A DNA stretch of 64,000 nt from JAJRRH01 sp047638815 (GTDB lineage: Bacteria; Bacteroidota; Bacteroidia; Flavobacteriales_D; JABDKJ01): positions 186,001-250,000 of the forward strand of contig JBLIMR010000001.1 of assembly GCA_047638815.1 (NCBI GenBank), read 5' to 3'. This document shows, piece after piece, positions 16,558 through 25,654 of the stretch; within the stretch, counting starts at the first letter, position 1, and each line of letters opens with the position of its first letter. The position numbers were made by a program, and so were the translations under genes. Under the pieces are notes generated by a model. It was not told the DNA's origin. It saw only the letters and a program-made list of their open reading frames with translations, and did no database searches.

Positions 16558-17826
16558 ATGGAATCTTCAGAAATAATAGTAGGTCTAGATATCGGTACAA
16601 CTAAGATTGCCTGTCTCGTTGGTAGAAAAAACGAACATGGTAAGATAGAAATCCTAGGTATGGGAACCAGTGATTCAATTGGTGTGACAAGAGGTGTGGT
16701 TTCAAACATTGAAAAAACAGTTGACTCCATCCTAAAGGCGGTCAAAGAGGCAGAAAGAGAATCGGGAATAGAAATAACACATGTGAACGTTGGTATTGCT
16801 GGTCAGCATATACGAAGCTTACAGCATAGAGGTATGTTGACTAGAGAAAGTCTAGAGACTGAAATCGGTCAAAAGGACATTGACATGTTGATTAATGATA
16901 TGTATCGTCTAGTTATGCAACCAGGGGAAGAGATTATTACTGTTCTTCCACAAGAGTATATTGTTGATTATGAGCAAGGCATTAAACATCCTATTGGGAT
17001 GTCGGGGATCAGACTAGAGGCTAATTTTCACATCATTGTAGGACAAGTTTCTGCGATAAAGAATATTTATAAATGTGTAAACCGAGCAAATCTAGAGGTA
17101 ACTGGTTTGCATCTCGAACCATTGGCTTCATCAGCTGCCGTTTTGAGTGATGAGGAAAAAGATGCAGGGGTTGTTTTGGTTGATATTGGTGGTGGAACAA
17201 CGGATGTTGCCATTTTCCAAGAAGGAATTATTCGACATACTGCTGTCATTCCATTTGGTGGAGACGCGATAACAAGAGACATCAAAACTGGTCTGTCAAT
17301 TCTTGAGAAACAAGCTGAGCTTTTGAAAGTGAAATTTGGATCTGCCATTGAGCATGCTAGTCAAGACAATGAAATAGTTTGCATACCTGGCTTTAAAAAC
17401 AGACAACCTAAAGAAATTTCTTTGCGAAATCTTGCAAGAATCATTAATCCAAGAATGGCTGAGATTATTGATTACATCAATTACAACATCAAGAGCTCTG
17501 GCTTTGATAAGCAGCTGATAGCTGGAATAGTTGTAACGGGAGGTGGATCGCAATTGAAACACTTGCCACAATTGTTTGAATACCTAACAGGAATGGATGC
17601 GAGAATCGGATATCCTAATGAGCATATATCAAGTAATGGAAAAATAACTGTTACTAGTCCAAAGTATGCAACAGGTGTTGGGTTGGTATTCACGGGAGTA
17701 GATGATGCTGATAAAGAACTTAGGAGAAATGCAAAAGTCAAACAAGCTTCTGCTAAAAAGAATAATAATTTTTTAAACCGAATTTTAGGTAAAGTAAGTG
17801 ACTACCTGGATGAAGAACACGATTAA
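16558..17826 (+). CDS. ftsA: FtsA, actin-like division protein
   Basis: This actin-fold ATPase of 422 residues tethers FtsZ to the membrane. Phosphate-1 loop GLDIGTTKIACLVG is at residues 9-22, phosphate-2 VLVDIGGGTTDVAIF at about 205-219, and the adenosine motif VVTGGGSQLKHLP at about 325-337. A C-terminal segment (NNNFLNRILGKVSDYL) resembles the amphipathic membrane-targeting helix of FtsA. It sits in the standard ftsQ-ftsA-ftsZ order, 24 bases before ftsZ. Confidence 0.97.
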   Translation: MESSEIIVGLDIGTTKIACLVGRKNEHGKIEILGMGTSDSIGVTRGVVSNIEKTVDSILKAVKEAERESGIEITHVNVGIAGQHIRSLQHRGMLTRESLETEIGQKDIDMLINDMYRLVMQPGEEIITVLPQEYIVDYEQGIKHPIGMSGIRLEANFHIIVGQVSAIKNIYKCVNRANLEVTGLHLEPLASSAAVLSDEEKDAGVVLVDIGGGTTDVAIFQEGIIRHTAVIPFGGDAITRDIKTGLSILEKQAELLKVKFGSAIEHASQDNEIVCIPGFKNRQPKEISLRNLARIINPRMAEIIDYINYNIKSSGFDKQLIAGIVVTGGGSQLKHLPQLFEYLTGMDARIGYPNEHISSNGKITVTSPKYATGVGLVFTGVDDADKELRRNAKVKQASAKKNNNFLNRILGKVSDYLDEEHD

Positions 17827-17850
17827 TAACCAAAATAAAAAGAGAAATTT

Positions 17851-19575
17851 ATGTCATTAGACTTCGATTTACCAAAAGACAAATCCAATATCCTTAAGGT
17901 TATAGGTGTAGGCGGTGGTGGTAGCAATGCGGTTAATCATATGTACCTCCAAGGTATAAAGGATGTTGATTTTATCGTTTGTAATACAGATCAACAAGCG
18001 CTGGATACAAGTCCGGTTCCTGTTAAAGTTCAGTTGGGCGCAAACCTTACTGAAGGTAGAGGAGCGGGTTCTATTCCAGAAGTAGGGAGGAATGCGGCCA
18101 TAGAATCGCTTGAGGAAATTCGAGAGATCCTAAGCAGTAACACGACCATGGTATTTATTACCGCAGGAATGGGTGGTGGAACTGGAACTGGTGCAGCCCC
18201 TGTAATTGCCAAAATGGCAAAAGAAATGGGTATTCTAACCGTTGGTATCGTCACTATACCATTCGGATTTGAAGGTCCAAGAAGAAAAAAACTTGCCGAA
18301 GAAGGATTAGGAAATCTAAGAAATTGTGTTGACACTCTTTTGGTTATTAAGAATGACAAGCTTAGAGAAGTATGTGGTAATCTTTCTGTTACTAGTGCAT
18401 TCCACGAATCTGACAATATATTGACAACTGCAGCAAAAGGTATCGCGGATGTAATATCTGCTATTGGTTATATCAATGTTGATATGAATGATGTCAATAC
18501 TGTCATGAAAGATTCTGGTGTGGCAATAATGGGATCAGCAAAAGCTGAAGGTGATGATAGAGCTCAGAAAGCTGTTCGTGAAGCGCTAGAATCTCCTTTG
18601 TTGAATGACAATGAAATAAAAGGAGCTCAACATGTATTATTGAACATTACGTTCGGTGATCAGGATGTTACCATGGATGAACTTGATGAGATCACACGTT
18701 TTATTCAGGATGAAGCTGGTGATCAAGCAGAGGTTATTATGGGTTATGGTCAAGATGACACATTAGGAGAATCTCTAAACGTAACAGTAATAGCCACAGA
18801 TTTCAGATCTAACTTGCCAAACACGGCATATGAAGACGAGCAGCCAGTGGAGAAAAAATACCATGACTTGGATGCAAAACCACAAAATAATATGATGAGT
18901 GGTGCTGTGGAAATTGACAGGCCAATTGACACTCCGGTTGAAACAACGATGGAAGAAAGTTCATTCGATGAACCGTTCCTAGTTGCACCAGAGGACAAAC
19001 AAGAGGAAATCGAAGTGGAGGTTAATCCTATGAAATTTGAAGACCTTGTTGAAGATAAAGTGATGGATGATATTCAAGTGGAAGAAACACTTGTGGATCA
19101 ACCTTTATCAAACGACCTAGGCTTTACTCCAGATATTATGAAAATTGATATGGAGACTGAAGATGAGGCGGAAGTCAGACATGAAATTGAAGAAGAAAGA
19201 ACATATTTCAACTTGACGGAGGATGATGGTGTAGAAGAAAAGGAGTATGATCTTACCAATCAAGTTGAGTTTGAAACAGACAAAATCGCTAAGAAGAAAA
19301 CTGCTCCGGTAATTTCTCCTGAAGAACACCAAAGAAGAAATAGAGAAAGAATGGCGAAGATCAAGGATCTATCCATCAAACTGAAAACACCAAATGGTGT
19401 GGCGGAATTGGAAAATGAACCTGCCTTTAAAAGACAGAATGTTCAATTGGATGCAACCCCGCATAGCTCTGACTCTGACCTCAGTCGTTACAATCTTTCG
19501 GAAGGGACTGAAGATGGAGAAACTAAGTTAACGCTAAGAAAGGACAATCCTTTCTTTACGGATAATGTTGATTAA
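17851..19575 (+). CDS. ftsZ: FtsZ, tubulin-like division GTPase with long C-terminal linker
   Basis: The GTPase domain (about residues 1-325) shows VGGGGSNAVNHM, the tubulin signature GGGTGTGAAPVIA, PFGFEGPRR and the T7-loop region NVDMNDVNTVM. The protein has 574 residues, against about 383 in E. coli. The extra length is an acidic, low-complexity linker (about 330-555) ending in the tail peptide KDNPFFTDNVD, a form typical of Bacteroidota FtsZ. It assembles the Z ring. It is the last gene of the dcw operon and is followed by a terminator. Confidence 0.97.
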   Translation: MSLDFDLPKDKSNILKVIGVGGGGSNAVNHMYLQGIKDVDFIVCNTDQQALDTSPVPVKVQLGANLTEGRGAGSIPEVGRNAAIESLEEIREILSSNTTMVFITAGMGGGTGTGAAPVIAKMAKEMGILTVGIVTIPFGFEGPRRKKLAEEGLGNLRNCVDTLLVIKNDKLREVCGNLSVTSAFHESDNILTTAAKGIADVISAIGYINVDMNDVNTVMKDSGVAIMGSAKAEGDDRAQKAVREALESPLLNDNEIKGAQHVLLNITFGDQDVTMDELDEITRFIQDEAGDQAEVIMGYGQDDTLGESLNVTVIATDFRSNLPNTAYEDEQPVEKKYHDLDAKPQNNMMSGAVEIDRPIDTPVETTMEESSFDEPFLVAPEDKQEEIEVEVNPMKFEDLVEDKVMDDIQVEETLVDQPLSNDLGFTPDIMKIDMETEDEAEVRHEIEEERTYFNLTEDDGVEEKEYDLTNQVEFETDKIAKKKTAPVISPEEHQRRNRERMAKIKDLSIKLKTPNGVAELENEPAFKRQNVQLDATPHSSDSDLSRYNLSEGTEDGETKLTLRKDNPFFTDNVD

Positions 19576-19595
19576 AATATTACACTAAAAAAGAC

Positions 19596-19628
19596 AAAAG
19601 GCTCTCATATGGGGGCCTTTTTCTTTTT
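19596..19628 (+). terminator. Rho-independent terminator of the dcw operon
   Basis: AAAAGGCTCTC, loop ATAT, then GGGGGCCTTTT form an 11-base-pair stem (two G-T pairs) running into a T-rich tract. It lies 20 bases after the ftsZ stop. Confidence 0.88.
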
Positions 19629-19679
19629 CTAATGTTTTTTAGCCTAAAAGCAGATGTCTATAATTCTCTCTTTTATTGC

Positions 19680-19687
19680 TAATTTCG
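19680..19687 (+). promoter_or_regulatory. Probable -7 element of the yqeY-like gene
   Basis: TAATTTCG, a one-base variant of TAnnTTTG, lies 27 bases before the ATG at 19715 and directly after the ftsZ terminator. Confidence 0.5.
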
Positions 19688-19714
19688 CATACTCAATTAA
19701 TAATAGCAAAACAG

Positions 19715-20161
19715 ATGAACCTTACAGATCAGATCAATTCGGATATTAAAGATGCCATGAAGGCCCGTGACAAGGATAAATTAAGTACGTTGAGGTCTAT
19801 TAAGTCTGCTTTGATTGTAGAAGCGACAAAAGGAGGTGACTCGGAAATGACTGATGAAATCGGTATTCAAATAATTAATAAGCTCTACAAGCAAAGAATG
19901 GAATCCGCGTCAGTGTTTAATTCTCAAGGAAGAGAAGATCTAGCCGTAACTGAGGAAGCTGAGGCAGTAATTTTAAAGACATATTTACCCGAGCAGATGT
20001 CGGAGGCAGACATAAAGAAAGAGGTCGAAAGCATCATATCTCAAACAGGGGCTTCTAGCATGAAAGATATGGGCAAGGTTATGGGAATGGCTTCGAAAAA
20101 GATGGCCGGTATTGCCGATGGAAAAATTATTTCTTCTTTTGTTAAAGAACTTTTGTCATAG
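19715..20161 (+). CDS. GatB/YqeY-domain protein
   Basis: The 148-residue protein matches the YqeY family: DQINSDIKDAMKARDKDKL at the start, LRSIKSALIVE, a middle RMESASVFNSQGREDLA and the C-terminal ASSMKDMGKVMGMAS. The fold is shared with the tail domain of GatB, the tRNA-dependent amidotransferase subunit, but a stand-alone role is not established. ATG at 19715 was chosen because an earlier in-frame TTG lies upstream of the probable promoter. It often follows ftsZ in Bacteroidota. Confidence 0.9.
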   Translation: MNLTDQINSDIKDAMKARDKDKLSTLRSIKSALIVEATKGGDSEMTDEIGIQIINKLYKQRMESASVFNSQGREDLAVTEEAEAVILKTYLPEQMSEADIKKEVESIISQTGASSMKDMGKVMGMASKKMAGIADGKIISSFVKELLS

Positions 20162-20162
20162 T

Positions 20163-21152
20163 TTATACTAAGTCATTTGCAATAAGGTGTTCTGCTATTT
20201 GAACGGCATTTGTTGCTGCTCCTTTTCTAAGATTATCAGACACGATCCACATGTTCAGAGACTTTTCGCGAGATTCATCTCTTCGGATCCTTCCAACAAA
20301 AACATCGTCTTTTCCTTTGGCCGATAAGGGCGTAGGGTAGAGTTGCTTTTCTATATCGTCTTGAACAACTACACCTGGAGTGTTACTTAGAATAGATCTA
20401 ACATCATCTACTTTGAAATCGTTTTCAAATTCGATATTCACCGCCTCAGAATGACCACCTTCGACCGGCACTCGTACAGCTGTGGCCGTTATCATAATGG
20501 ATTGATCACCAATAATTTTCCGTGTCTCATTGACTAATTTCATCTCTTCTTTGGTGTATCCATTATCGGTAAAGACGTCACAATGAGGTAAACAGTTTTT
20601 ATCAATTTTATATGGATAGGCGTTTTCCCCTTCAATCCCATTCCTTTCGTTCTCTAGTTGACGAACAGCCTTCACACCAGTGCCGGTAATACTTTGATAT
20701 GTTGAGATGACGAGCCTATTAATTTTATATCTATCGTGCAAAGGAGCAAGAGCAAGCACTAATTGAATTGTTGAGCAATTTGGATTAGCAATTATCTTAT
20801 CGTTCTTACTTAAGGCTTTCGCATTAATTTCTGGTACTATCAACTTGTGATTTTCACTCATCCTCCAGGCGGAAGAATTGTCTATCACCGTACATCCGAC
20901 CGCTTCAAATTGCGGGGCCCATTCAAGCGAAGTGTCACCACCAGCAGAAAATAGGGCAATGTCAGGTTGCTCTTCAACAGCTTGTGCCATACTTCTGATC
21001 GTATAATCTTTTCCATCAAAAGATAAGATCTTGCCTGCTGAACGCTCACTGGCGACCATGATCAATTCTGAATAAGGTAAGTTACGTTCTTTCACTACTT
21101 TCATCATGATATTACCTACCATACCTGTTGCCCCAACTAGTGCTATTTTCAT
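20163..21152 (-). CDS. asd: Aspartate-semialdehyde dehydrogenase
   Basis: This 329-residue NADPH-dependent enzyme reduces aspartyl phosphate to aspartate semialdehyde, feeding lysine, diaminopimelate, threonine and methionine synthesis. Visible are the nucleotide loop GATGMVGNIMM, the catalytic Cys in NPNCSTIQL (about residue 127), TYQSITGTGVKA, and the GGHSEAVNIEF segment with the active-site His. Its product pathway supplies the diaminopimelate used by MurE in the adjacent operon, though it is transcribed separately. It converges with the yqeY-like gene, one base apart. Confidence 0.96.
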   Translation of the reverse strand: MKIALVGATGMVGNIMMKVVKERNLPYSELIMVASERSAGKILSFDGKDYTIRSMAQAVEEQPDIALFSAGGDTSLEWAPQFEAVGCTVIDNSSAWRMSENHKLIVPEINAKALSKNDKIIANPNCSTIQLVLALAPLHDRYKINRLVISTYQSITGTGVKAVRQLENERNGIEGENAYPYKIDKNCLPHCDVFTDNGYTKEEMKLVNETRKIIGDQSIMITATAVRVPVEGGHSEAVNIEFENDFKVDDVRSILSNTPGVVVQDDIEKQLYPTPLSAKGKDDVFVGRIRRDESREKSLNMWIVSDNLRKGAATNAVQIAEHLIANDLV

Positions 21153-21306
21153 CGCTTCTCTTTATTTTCGATTTTCACTGTAAAAGTATTATTTTTGACA
21201 ATGTACACTTAAGCAGATTGAATCTATTATTAGTTAACTTATTGTGTAAAACGCCATTTACGTAGTTTTCATCTAATTTTCGCAATGGCAATTAATAATT
21301 GAGTAA

Positions 21307-24300
21307 ATGAATATGAAAATATTTCTTTTGATTTTTTTCCTCATGCCATGCATGCTATTTTCTCAATTCTCAGATAATTTTTCGGATGGTGACTTTACAG
21401 CGAATCCTACTTGGGAAGGAGAAGTTGATCATTTTGAAATAGACGACTTTAGCCGACTTCACCTCATTGCTCCCAGCGAAACTTCTTCTTCCTTTTTGTC
21501 AACCGCTTCGGAAGCAATCAATGATGCTTCGTGGGAATTTACGGTAGAGTTTGATTTCAACCCAACCAGTAGCAATATGTCTCAAGTCTATTTGGTGGCA
21601 AATAGTGTTGATCTTGAAGCTGATCTTCAAGGCTATTTTGTTAGGGTAGGAAATACAACAAAGGAAGTTAGTCTTTACAGACAAGATGCTTTCGGAGATG
21701 TAGATGAAATTATCGATGGTGCAGATGATATACTTGATTTGGATCCTGTGAATTGTAGAATTAAAGTAACTAGATCTGCCACTGGTGATTGGGAGTTGAT
21801 GAGAGATGTTTTGGGAGGAGAAGATTATATCTCTGAGGGAACAGTCACCGATATCACTTATGAAACAAGTTCTTATTTTGGTGTTTTTTGTAAGTACACA
21901 TCTACACGATCCGACAAATTCTTTTACTCAAACTTTGTAGTTACTGGAGAAGGCTTTGTAGATATTGAACCTCCCACTCTTCTTTCACAGGGAGTATTAA
22001 GTCAATCAGAATTGGCACTAACTTTTTCTGAGGCTATGGATCAAGTCTCTATTGGGATGTTGACCAACTATGACGTCAATAATTCAGTGGGTATCCCGAT
22101 GTCTATAAATCTTGTTAATCCTCAATCCGTGATTCTTACTTTTAACAATAATTTTATTGATGGGCAAACAAACACTTTGTCAATTAGTGGGTTAATGGAT
22201 TTAGCCGGAAATGAACTAATTACTGTGACCGATTTTACATATCATAATATTGGAATTCCATCGGTTGGAGATATTGTAATTAATGAATTAATGGTTGACC
22301 CATCACCATCAATAAACCTTCCGGACGTTGAGTATTTAGAATTATTCAATGCGTCTAATTTTTCATTTGACATGGGAGAATTGGCATTATATAATTCGTC
22401 CGTTTTACAAGAACTAAGTGGTATTTTACCAGCTGGGGGTTACGTAATCATCACGGATGATGAGGATGAAAATTTGTTCACTAATTATGGAGCTACTGTA
22501 GGAGTGTCAACCTTTACAGCTTTGGCAAATACAGCGGATAGTATAACATTGACAACGAGCATGGGTGAAATTATTGATATTGTCTCTTACACAGATGACT
22601 GGTATCAAAGTGCCAGTCAATCAGATGGTGGATATTCGCTAGAAAGAGTTAATCCGTTTACGATTTGTTCGGGAATGCAAAACTGGTCGGCTAGTTCAGC
22701 TGATGATGGAGGAACTCCGGGCATTCAAAATTCAATATTTGATGGTTCTCCAGATATAAATCCACCAGGAATAGTTGGTGTTTCTATTGGAAACAGCCAG
22801 ACTTTGATTCTTGTTTTTGATGAATCTTTATTGTTCGAAGATGTAAACGATGCGCAATTCATTATTGATAATGATTTAATTATTACGAACATTGGATTTG
22901 AATCTGGGAATGAAGTTGTTTTATCACTAAATGCAAACCTTCAGACAAGTACTCAATATACTGTTGCAATCAATGAACTTCAGGATTGTTCCGGAAACGT
23001 TTTATTGGTAAACAATAGTATAAGTTTTGCTATTCCTGGAGCAGGAGATATTATTGTTAATGAAATAATGGCTGATCCAACTCCTCTTGTAAACCTTCCC
23101 GATGTGGAGTATTTGGAGATCTACAATGCAGGGGATGTTCCATTTGATTTATCCTTGTTAGAATTCTATAACTCATCTGACCTTAGAACATTGCACGGTA
23201 TTTTGCCAGCCGGAGATTATTTAATTATTACAGATGTGATATTTGAAAATCTATTGAGTACATACGGACCAACTATTGGACTGGAGTCTTTTGTGCCTTT
23301 ATCGAACTCAATGGATAGTATTACGCTTGTTTCAGCACTGGGGGATATAGTAGATATTGTCTCTTATACAGATGACTGGTTTCAAAGTGCCATTCATTCA
23401 GAGGGTGGATATTCGCTTGAAAGAGTTAATCCGTTCATGGACTGTTCTGGGGCAAGTAATTGGATGGCTAGTTCGGCAATCTTCGGGGGTACTCCTGGTG
23501 AACAAAATTCCATTTACGATGATTCACCAGATTTGATATCACCTAATCTATTAGAGATTTTTGTAGATAGTGATCAGTCGTTGATTCTTGTATTTGACAA
23601 ACCTCTCTTGCAGGTAGATATTGACGCTGCTGAATTCATTGTTGATAATGGTATCTCAGTTGTTAATGCCGAGCTCCTATCAAATAATGAAGTTATACTT
23701 ACATTAAAATCAAATCTTCTAGTCAACACCTTGTATTTAGTTACTGTAACTGAACTTCAAGATTGTTCCGGAAATATATTGATGGAGAACAATAGTATCA
23801 CATTCGGGCTACCAGAGCAAATCCAACCGGGAGATATAGTAATTAATGAGATATTAAGTAATCCAAGACCCGAAGGTTTTGATTTTATCGAAATATATAA
23901 TGTCACCGATAAGTATTTGACCCTAAGAAATTGTAAGCTAACTCGCTTAGTTGGCGAAGAGTTTGATGTCTTGGACATTGTCACGAACAACAATAAACTT
24001 TTGTCTCCAGGAGATTATATTGTACTTACAGAGGATCCCGCAAATATTCTGTATGAATATCCTGATGCAGTTGAATCTAAGATATTTGGTATTTCTAAAC
24101 TGCCAGGATTGAATGACGATCTAGGGGATATAATATTTGTTAATGCTGTCAATCAAGTTATTGACGCTGTGGGGTACAGCGATTCATTTCATTTTGAACT
24201 ATTGGATGACACGGAGGGTGTTTCCTTAGAGAGATTAAATTTTAATGATCCTTCTAATGATCCAGAAAATTGGCATTCAGCATCACAGATTGTTGGTTAT

Positions 24301-24666
24301 GCAACACCGGGTTACGAGAATTCTCAGAACTTTGAATTTGGCGAACAAGAACAAAACTATACCATTCAACCCAGAGTGATATCACCTGACAATGATGGAT
24401 TTGAAGACATAATGGCTATCCATTATGTCATGGAGAGCCCAGACTTTGTGGCTAACATTTCAATTCTAGATGCCCAAGGACGATTGGTCAAGTATCTAAC
24501 TAAGAATCAATTGCTAGGTGTGGAAGGGACAATATATTGGGATGGATTGTTGGAAGAAGAAATGAAGGCTCCAATTGGTCTGTACGTTATTTACTTGGAA
24601 TTCTACGATCTTGAAGGTAATGTGGAAATGTTCAAAGAAGTTGTGACAGTAGCAGGAAATATATAG
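21307..24666 (+). CDS. Large secreted protein with lamin-tail and Ig-like repeats, T9SS C-terminal domain
   Basis: The 1119-residue exported protein has a signal peptide (about 1-20, ending MLFSQ) and a concanavalin-like beta domain (about 22-215). Next comes an Ig-like SbsA-type domain with the LALTFSEAMD motif (about 225-315). Three lamin-tail (LTD) domains each open with GDIVINE or a variant, at about residues 321, 580 and 842. Ig-like domains follow the first two. The C-terminal FlgD-like domain (ISPDNDGFEDIM...) resembles the gliding-motility-associated T9SS sorting domain. Two LTD-Ig units are tandem copies (see repeat entry). It is probably anchored at or released from the cell surface; its ligand is unknown. 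Confidence 0.82.
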   Translation: MNMKIFLLIFFLMPCMLFSQFSDNFSDGDFTANPTWEGEVDHFEIDDFSRLHLIAPSETSSSFLSTASEAINDASWEFTVEFDFNPTSSNMSQVYLVANSVDLEADLQGYFVRVGNTTKEVSLYRQDAFGDVDEIIDGADDILDLDPVNCRIKVTRSATGDWELMRDVLGGEDYISEGTVTDITYETSSYFGVFCKYTSTRSDKFFYSNFVVTGEGFVDIEPPTLLSQGVLSQSELALTFSEAMDQVSIGMLTNYDVNNSVGIPMSINLVNPQSVILTFNNNFIDGQTNTLSISGLMDLAGNELITVTDFTYHNIGIPSVGDIVINELMVDPSPSINLPDVEYLELFNASNFSFDMGELALYNSSVLQELSGILPAGGYVIITDDEDENLFTNYGATVGVSTFTALANTADSITLTTSMGEIIDIVSYTDDWYQSASQSDGGYSLERVNPFTICSGMQNWSASSADDGGTPGIQNSIFDGSPDINPPGIVGVSIGNSQTLILVFDESLLFEDVNDAQFIIDNDLIITNIGFESGNEVVLSLNANLQTSTQYTVAINELQDCSGNVLLVNNSISFAIPGAGDIIVNEIMADPTPLVNLPDVEYLEIYNAGDVPFDLSLLEFYNSSDLRTLHGILPAGDYLIITDVIFENLLSTYGPTIGLESFVPLSNSMDSITLVSALGDIVDIVSYTDDWFQSAIHSEGGYSLERVNPFMDCSGASNWMASSAIFGGTPGEQNSIYDDSPDLISPNLLEIFVDSDQSLILVFDKPLLQVDIDAAEFIVDNGISVVNAELLSNNEVILTLKSNLLVNTLYLVTVTELQDCSGNILMENNSITFGLPEQIQPGDIVINEILSNPRPEGFDFIEIYNVTDKYLTLRNCKLTRLVGEEFDVLDIVTNNNKLLSPGDYIVLTEDPANILYEYPDAVESKIFGISKLPGLNDDLGDIIFVNAVNQVIDAVGYSDSFHFELLDDTEGVSLERLNFNDPSNDPENWHSASQIVGYATPGYENSQNFEFGEQEQNYTIQPRVISPDNDGFEDIMAIHYVMESPDFVANISILDAQGRLVKYLTKNQLLGVEGTIYWDGLLEEEMKAPIGLYVIYLEFYDLEGNVEMFKEVVTVAGNI
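22267..23829 (+). repeat. Tandem LTD + Ig-like units of 777 and 786 bases
   Basis: Unit 1 starts at 22267 and unit 2 at 23044; a third, shorter LTD domain starts at 23830. The two full units share long stretches at protein level, for example NLPDVEYLE, DIVSYTDDW, GGYSLERVNPF and ELQDCSGN, in the same order and spacing. This indicates an internal duplication of one lamin-tail plus Ig module. Confidence 0.85.
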
Positions 24667-24754
24667 CTAACATCCTGTTGTACAATCGGTTTACAGAGAT
24701 ATTTTTTTTGGAACGCTATTTGTTTTTATCAAGTTGAACTAGCAATGTAGGATT

Positions 24755-25654
24755 ATGACTAAGACAACAAATATTCAAAAATCAGGATGGAATTTCAACA
24801 AGAAATACCTCAAGAAAACGACATTTTTAAATATTTTCATGTTGATTTTAATGATTGTGATTTCCATGAATCAGTCGAAGTCACAGGGATCTGTAAAACC
24901 AGCTGAAGTAACAATTAAGGATTTGGAGATCAAAGAACTTCGAGTAATTAATCATGAGGCATTTGCGGCCGGTGAAGAGTTGAAATATAGATTGCGTTAT
25001 GGGTTTATTGATGCTGCGGAGGCAACAATATCAGTTAAAAATACTTCAAAGAAAGTAAGAGGACGTGAGATGCTTCATGTGGAGGGAATCGGGAAGACTT
25101 TGAAAGGATTTAATTGGATGTTTAAGGTGGATGATCGATATGAATCATACATAGATAAAGAAGGTGTTTTTCCTTGGATATTTGTTAGGCGAATTAGTGA
25201 AGGTGGTTATAAGAAAAGTCAAGATTACACCTTCCATCAACATAAACATGCGGTGGACAATAAGGAAGGTAAACAGTTTGCTACTCCGGGCTCTGTTCAA
25301 GATATGATATCATCATTTTATTATGCCAGAACTCTTGATTTCTCTGAGATTAAAAAAGATGATGTGTTTTATATTGAGACTTTTATGGATGATGAAATTT
25401 TCACGTTAGGTATAAAATTCGTTAAAAAAGAAACGATAAAATTACGTGCTGGTGAGTTCAGATGTTTGAAGTTTGAACCTATTGTTCAAGAAGGTCGAGT
25501 TTTTAAGTCTAGTGAAGATTTACAAGTTTGGATTACTGATGATGAAAACAAAATACCAATTTTGGCAAAGGCAAAAGTTCTTGTCGGGAGTATCAAGATG
25601 GAGCTTTCCGAATATAAAGGCCTAATCAACCCAATCGCAATTGTTGACGATTAA
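24755..25654 (+). CDS. DUF3108 family protein, periplasmic or outer membrane
   Basis: This 299-residue protein has an N-terminal hydrophobic export segment (about residues 25-44, ending SMNQSKSQG). The mature part contains the DUF3108 pattern: GEELKYRLRYGFIDAAEA, VDDRYESYID, the TPGSVQDMISSFYYAR block and LQVWITDDENKIP. DUF3108 proteins are predicted lipocalin-like beta proteins of the envelope with no agreed function. The gene runs downstream of the lamin-tail gene, and its stop interlocks with that of the convergent patatin gene (shared TTAA, 25651-25654). Confidence 0.85.
   Translation: MTKTTNIQKSGWNFNKKYLKKTTFLNIFMLILMIVISMNQSKSQGSVKPAEVTIKDLEIKELRVINHEAFAAGEELKYRLRYGFIDAAEATISVKNTSKKVRGREMLHVEGIGKTLKGFNWMFKVDDRYESYIDKEGVFPWIFVRRISEGGYKKSQDYTFHQHKHAVDNKEGKQFATPGSVQDMISSFYYARTLDFSEIKKDDVFYIETFMDDEIFTLGIKFVKKETIKLRAGEFRCLKFEPIVQEGRVFKSSEDLQVWITDDENKIPILAKAKVLVGSIKMELSEYKGLINPIAIVDD

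Noticed and set aside
18030..18416. Long antisense frame inside ftsZ (128 codons), and similar antisense frames in the HYR gene
   Set aside because: These mirror the codon structure of the sense genes; composition is unlike a real protein and they have no start context.
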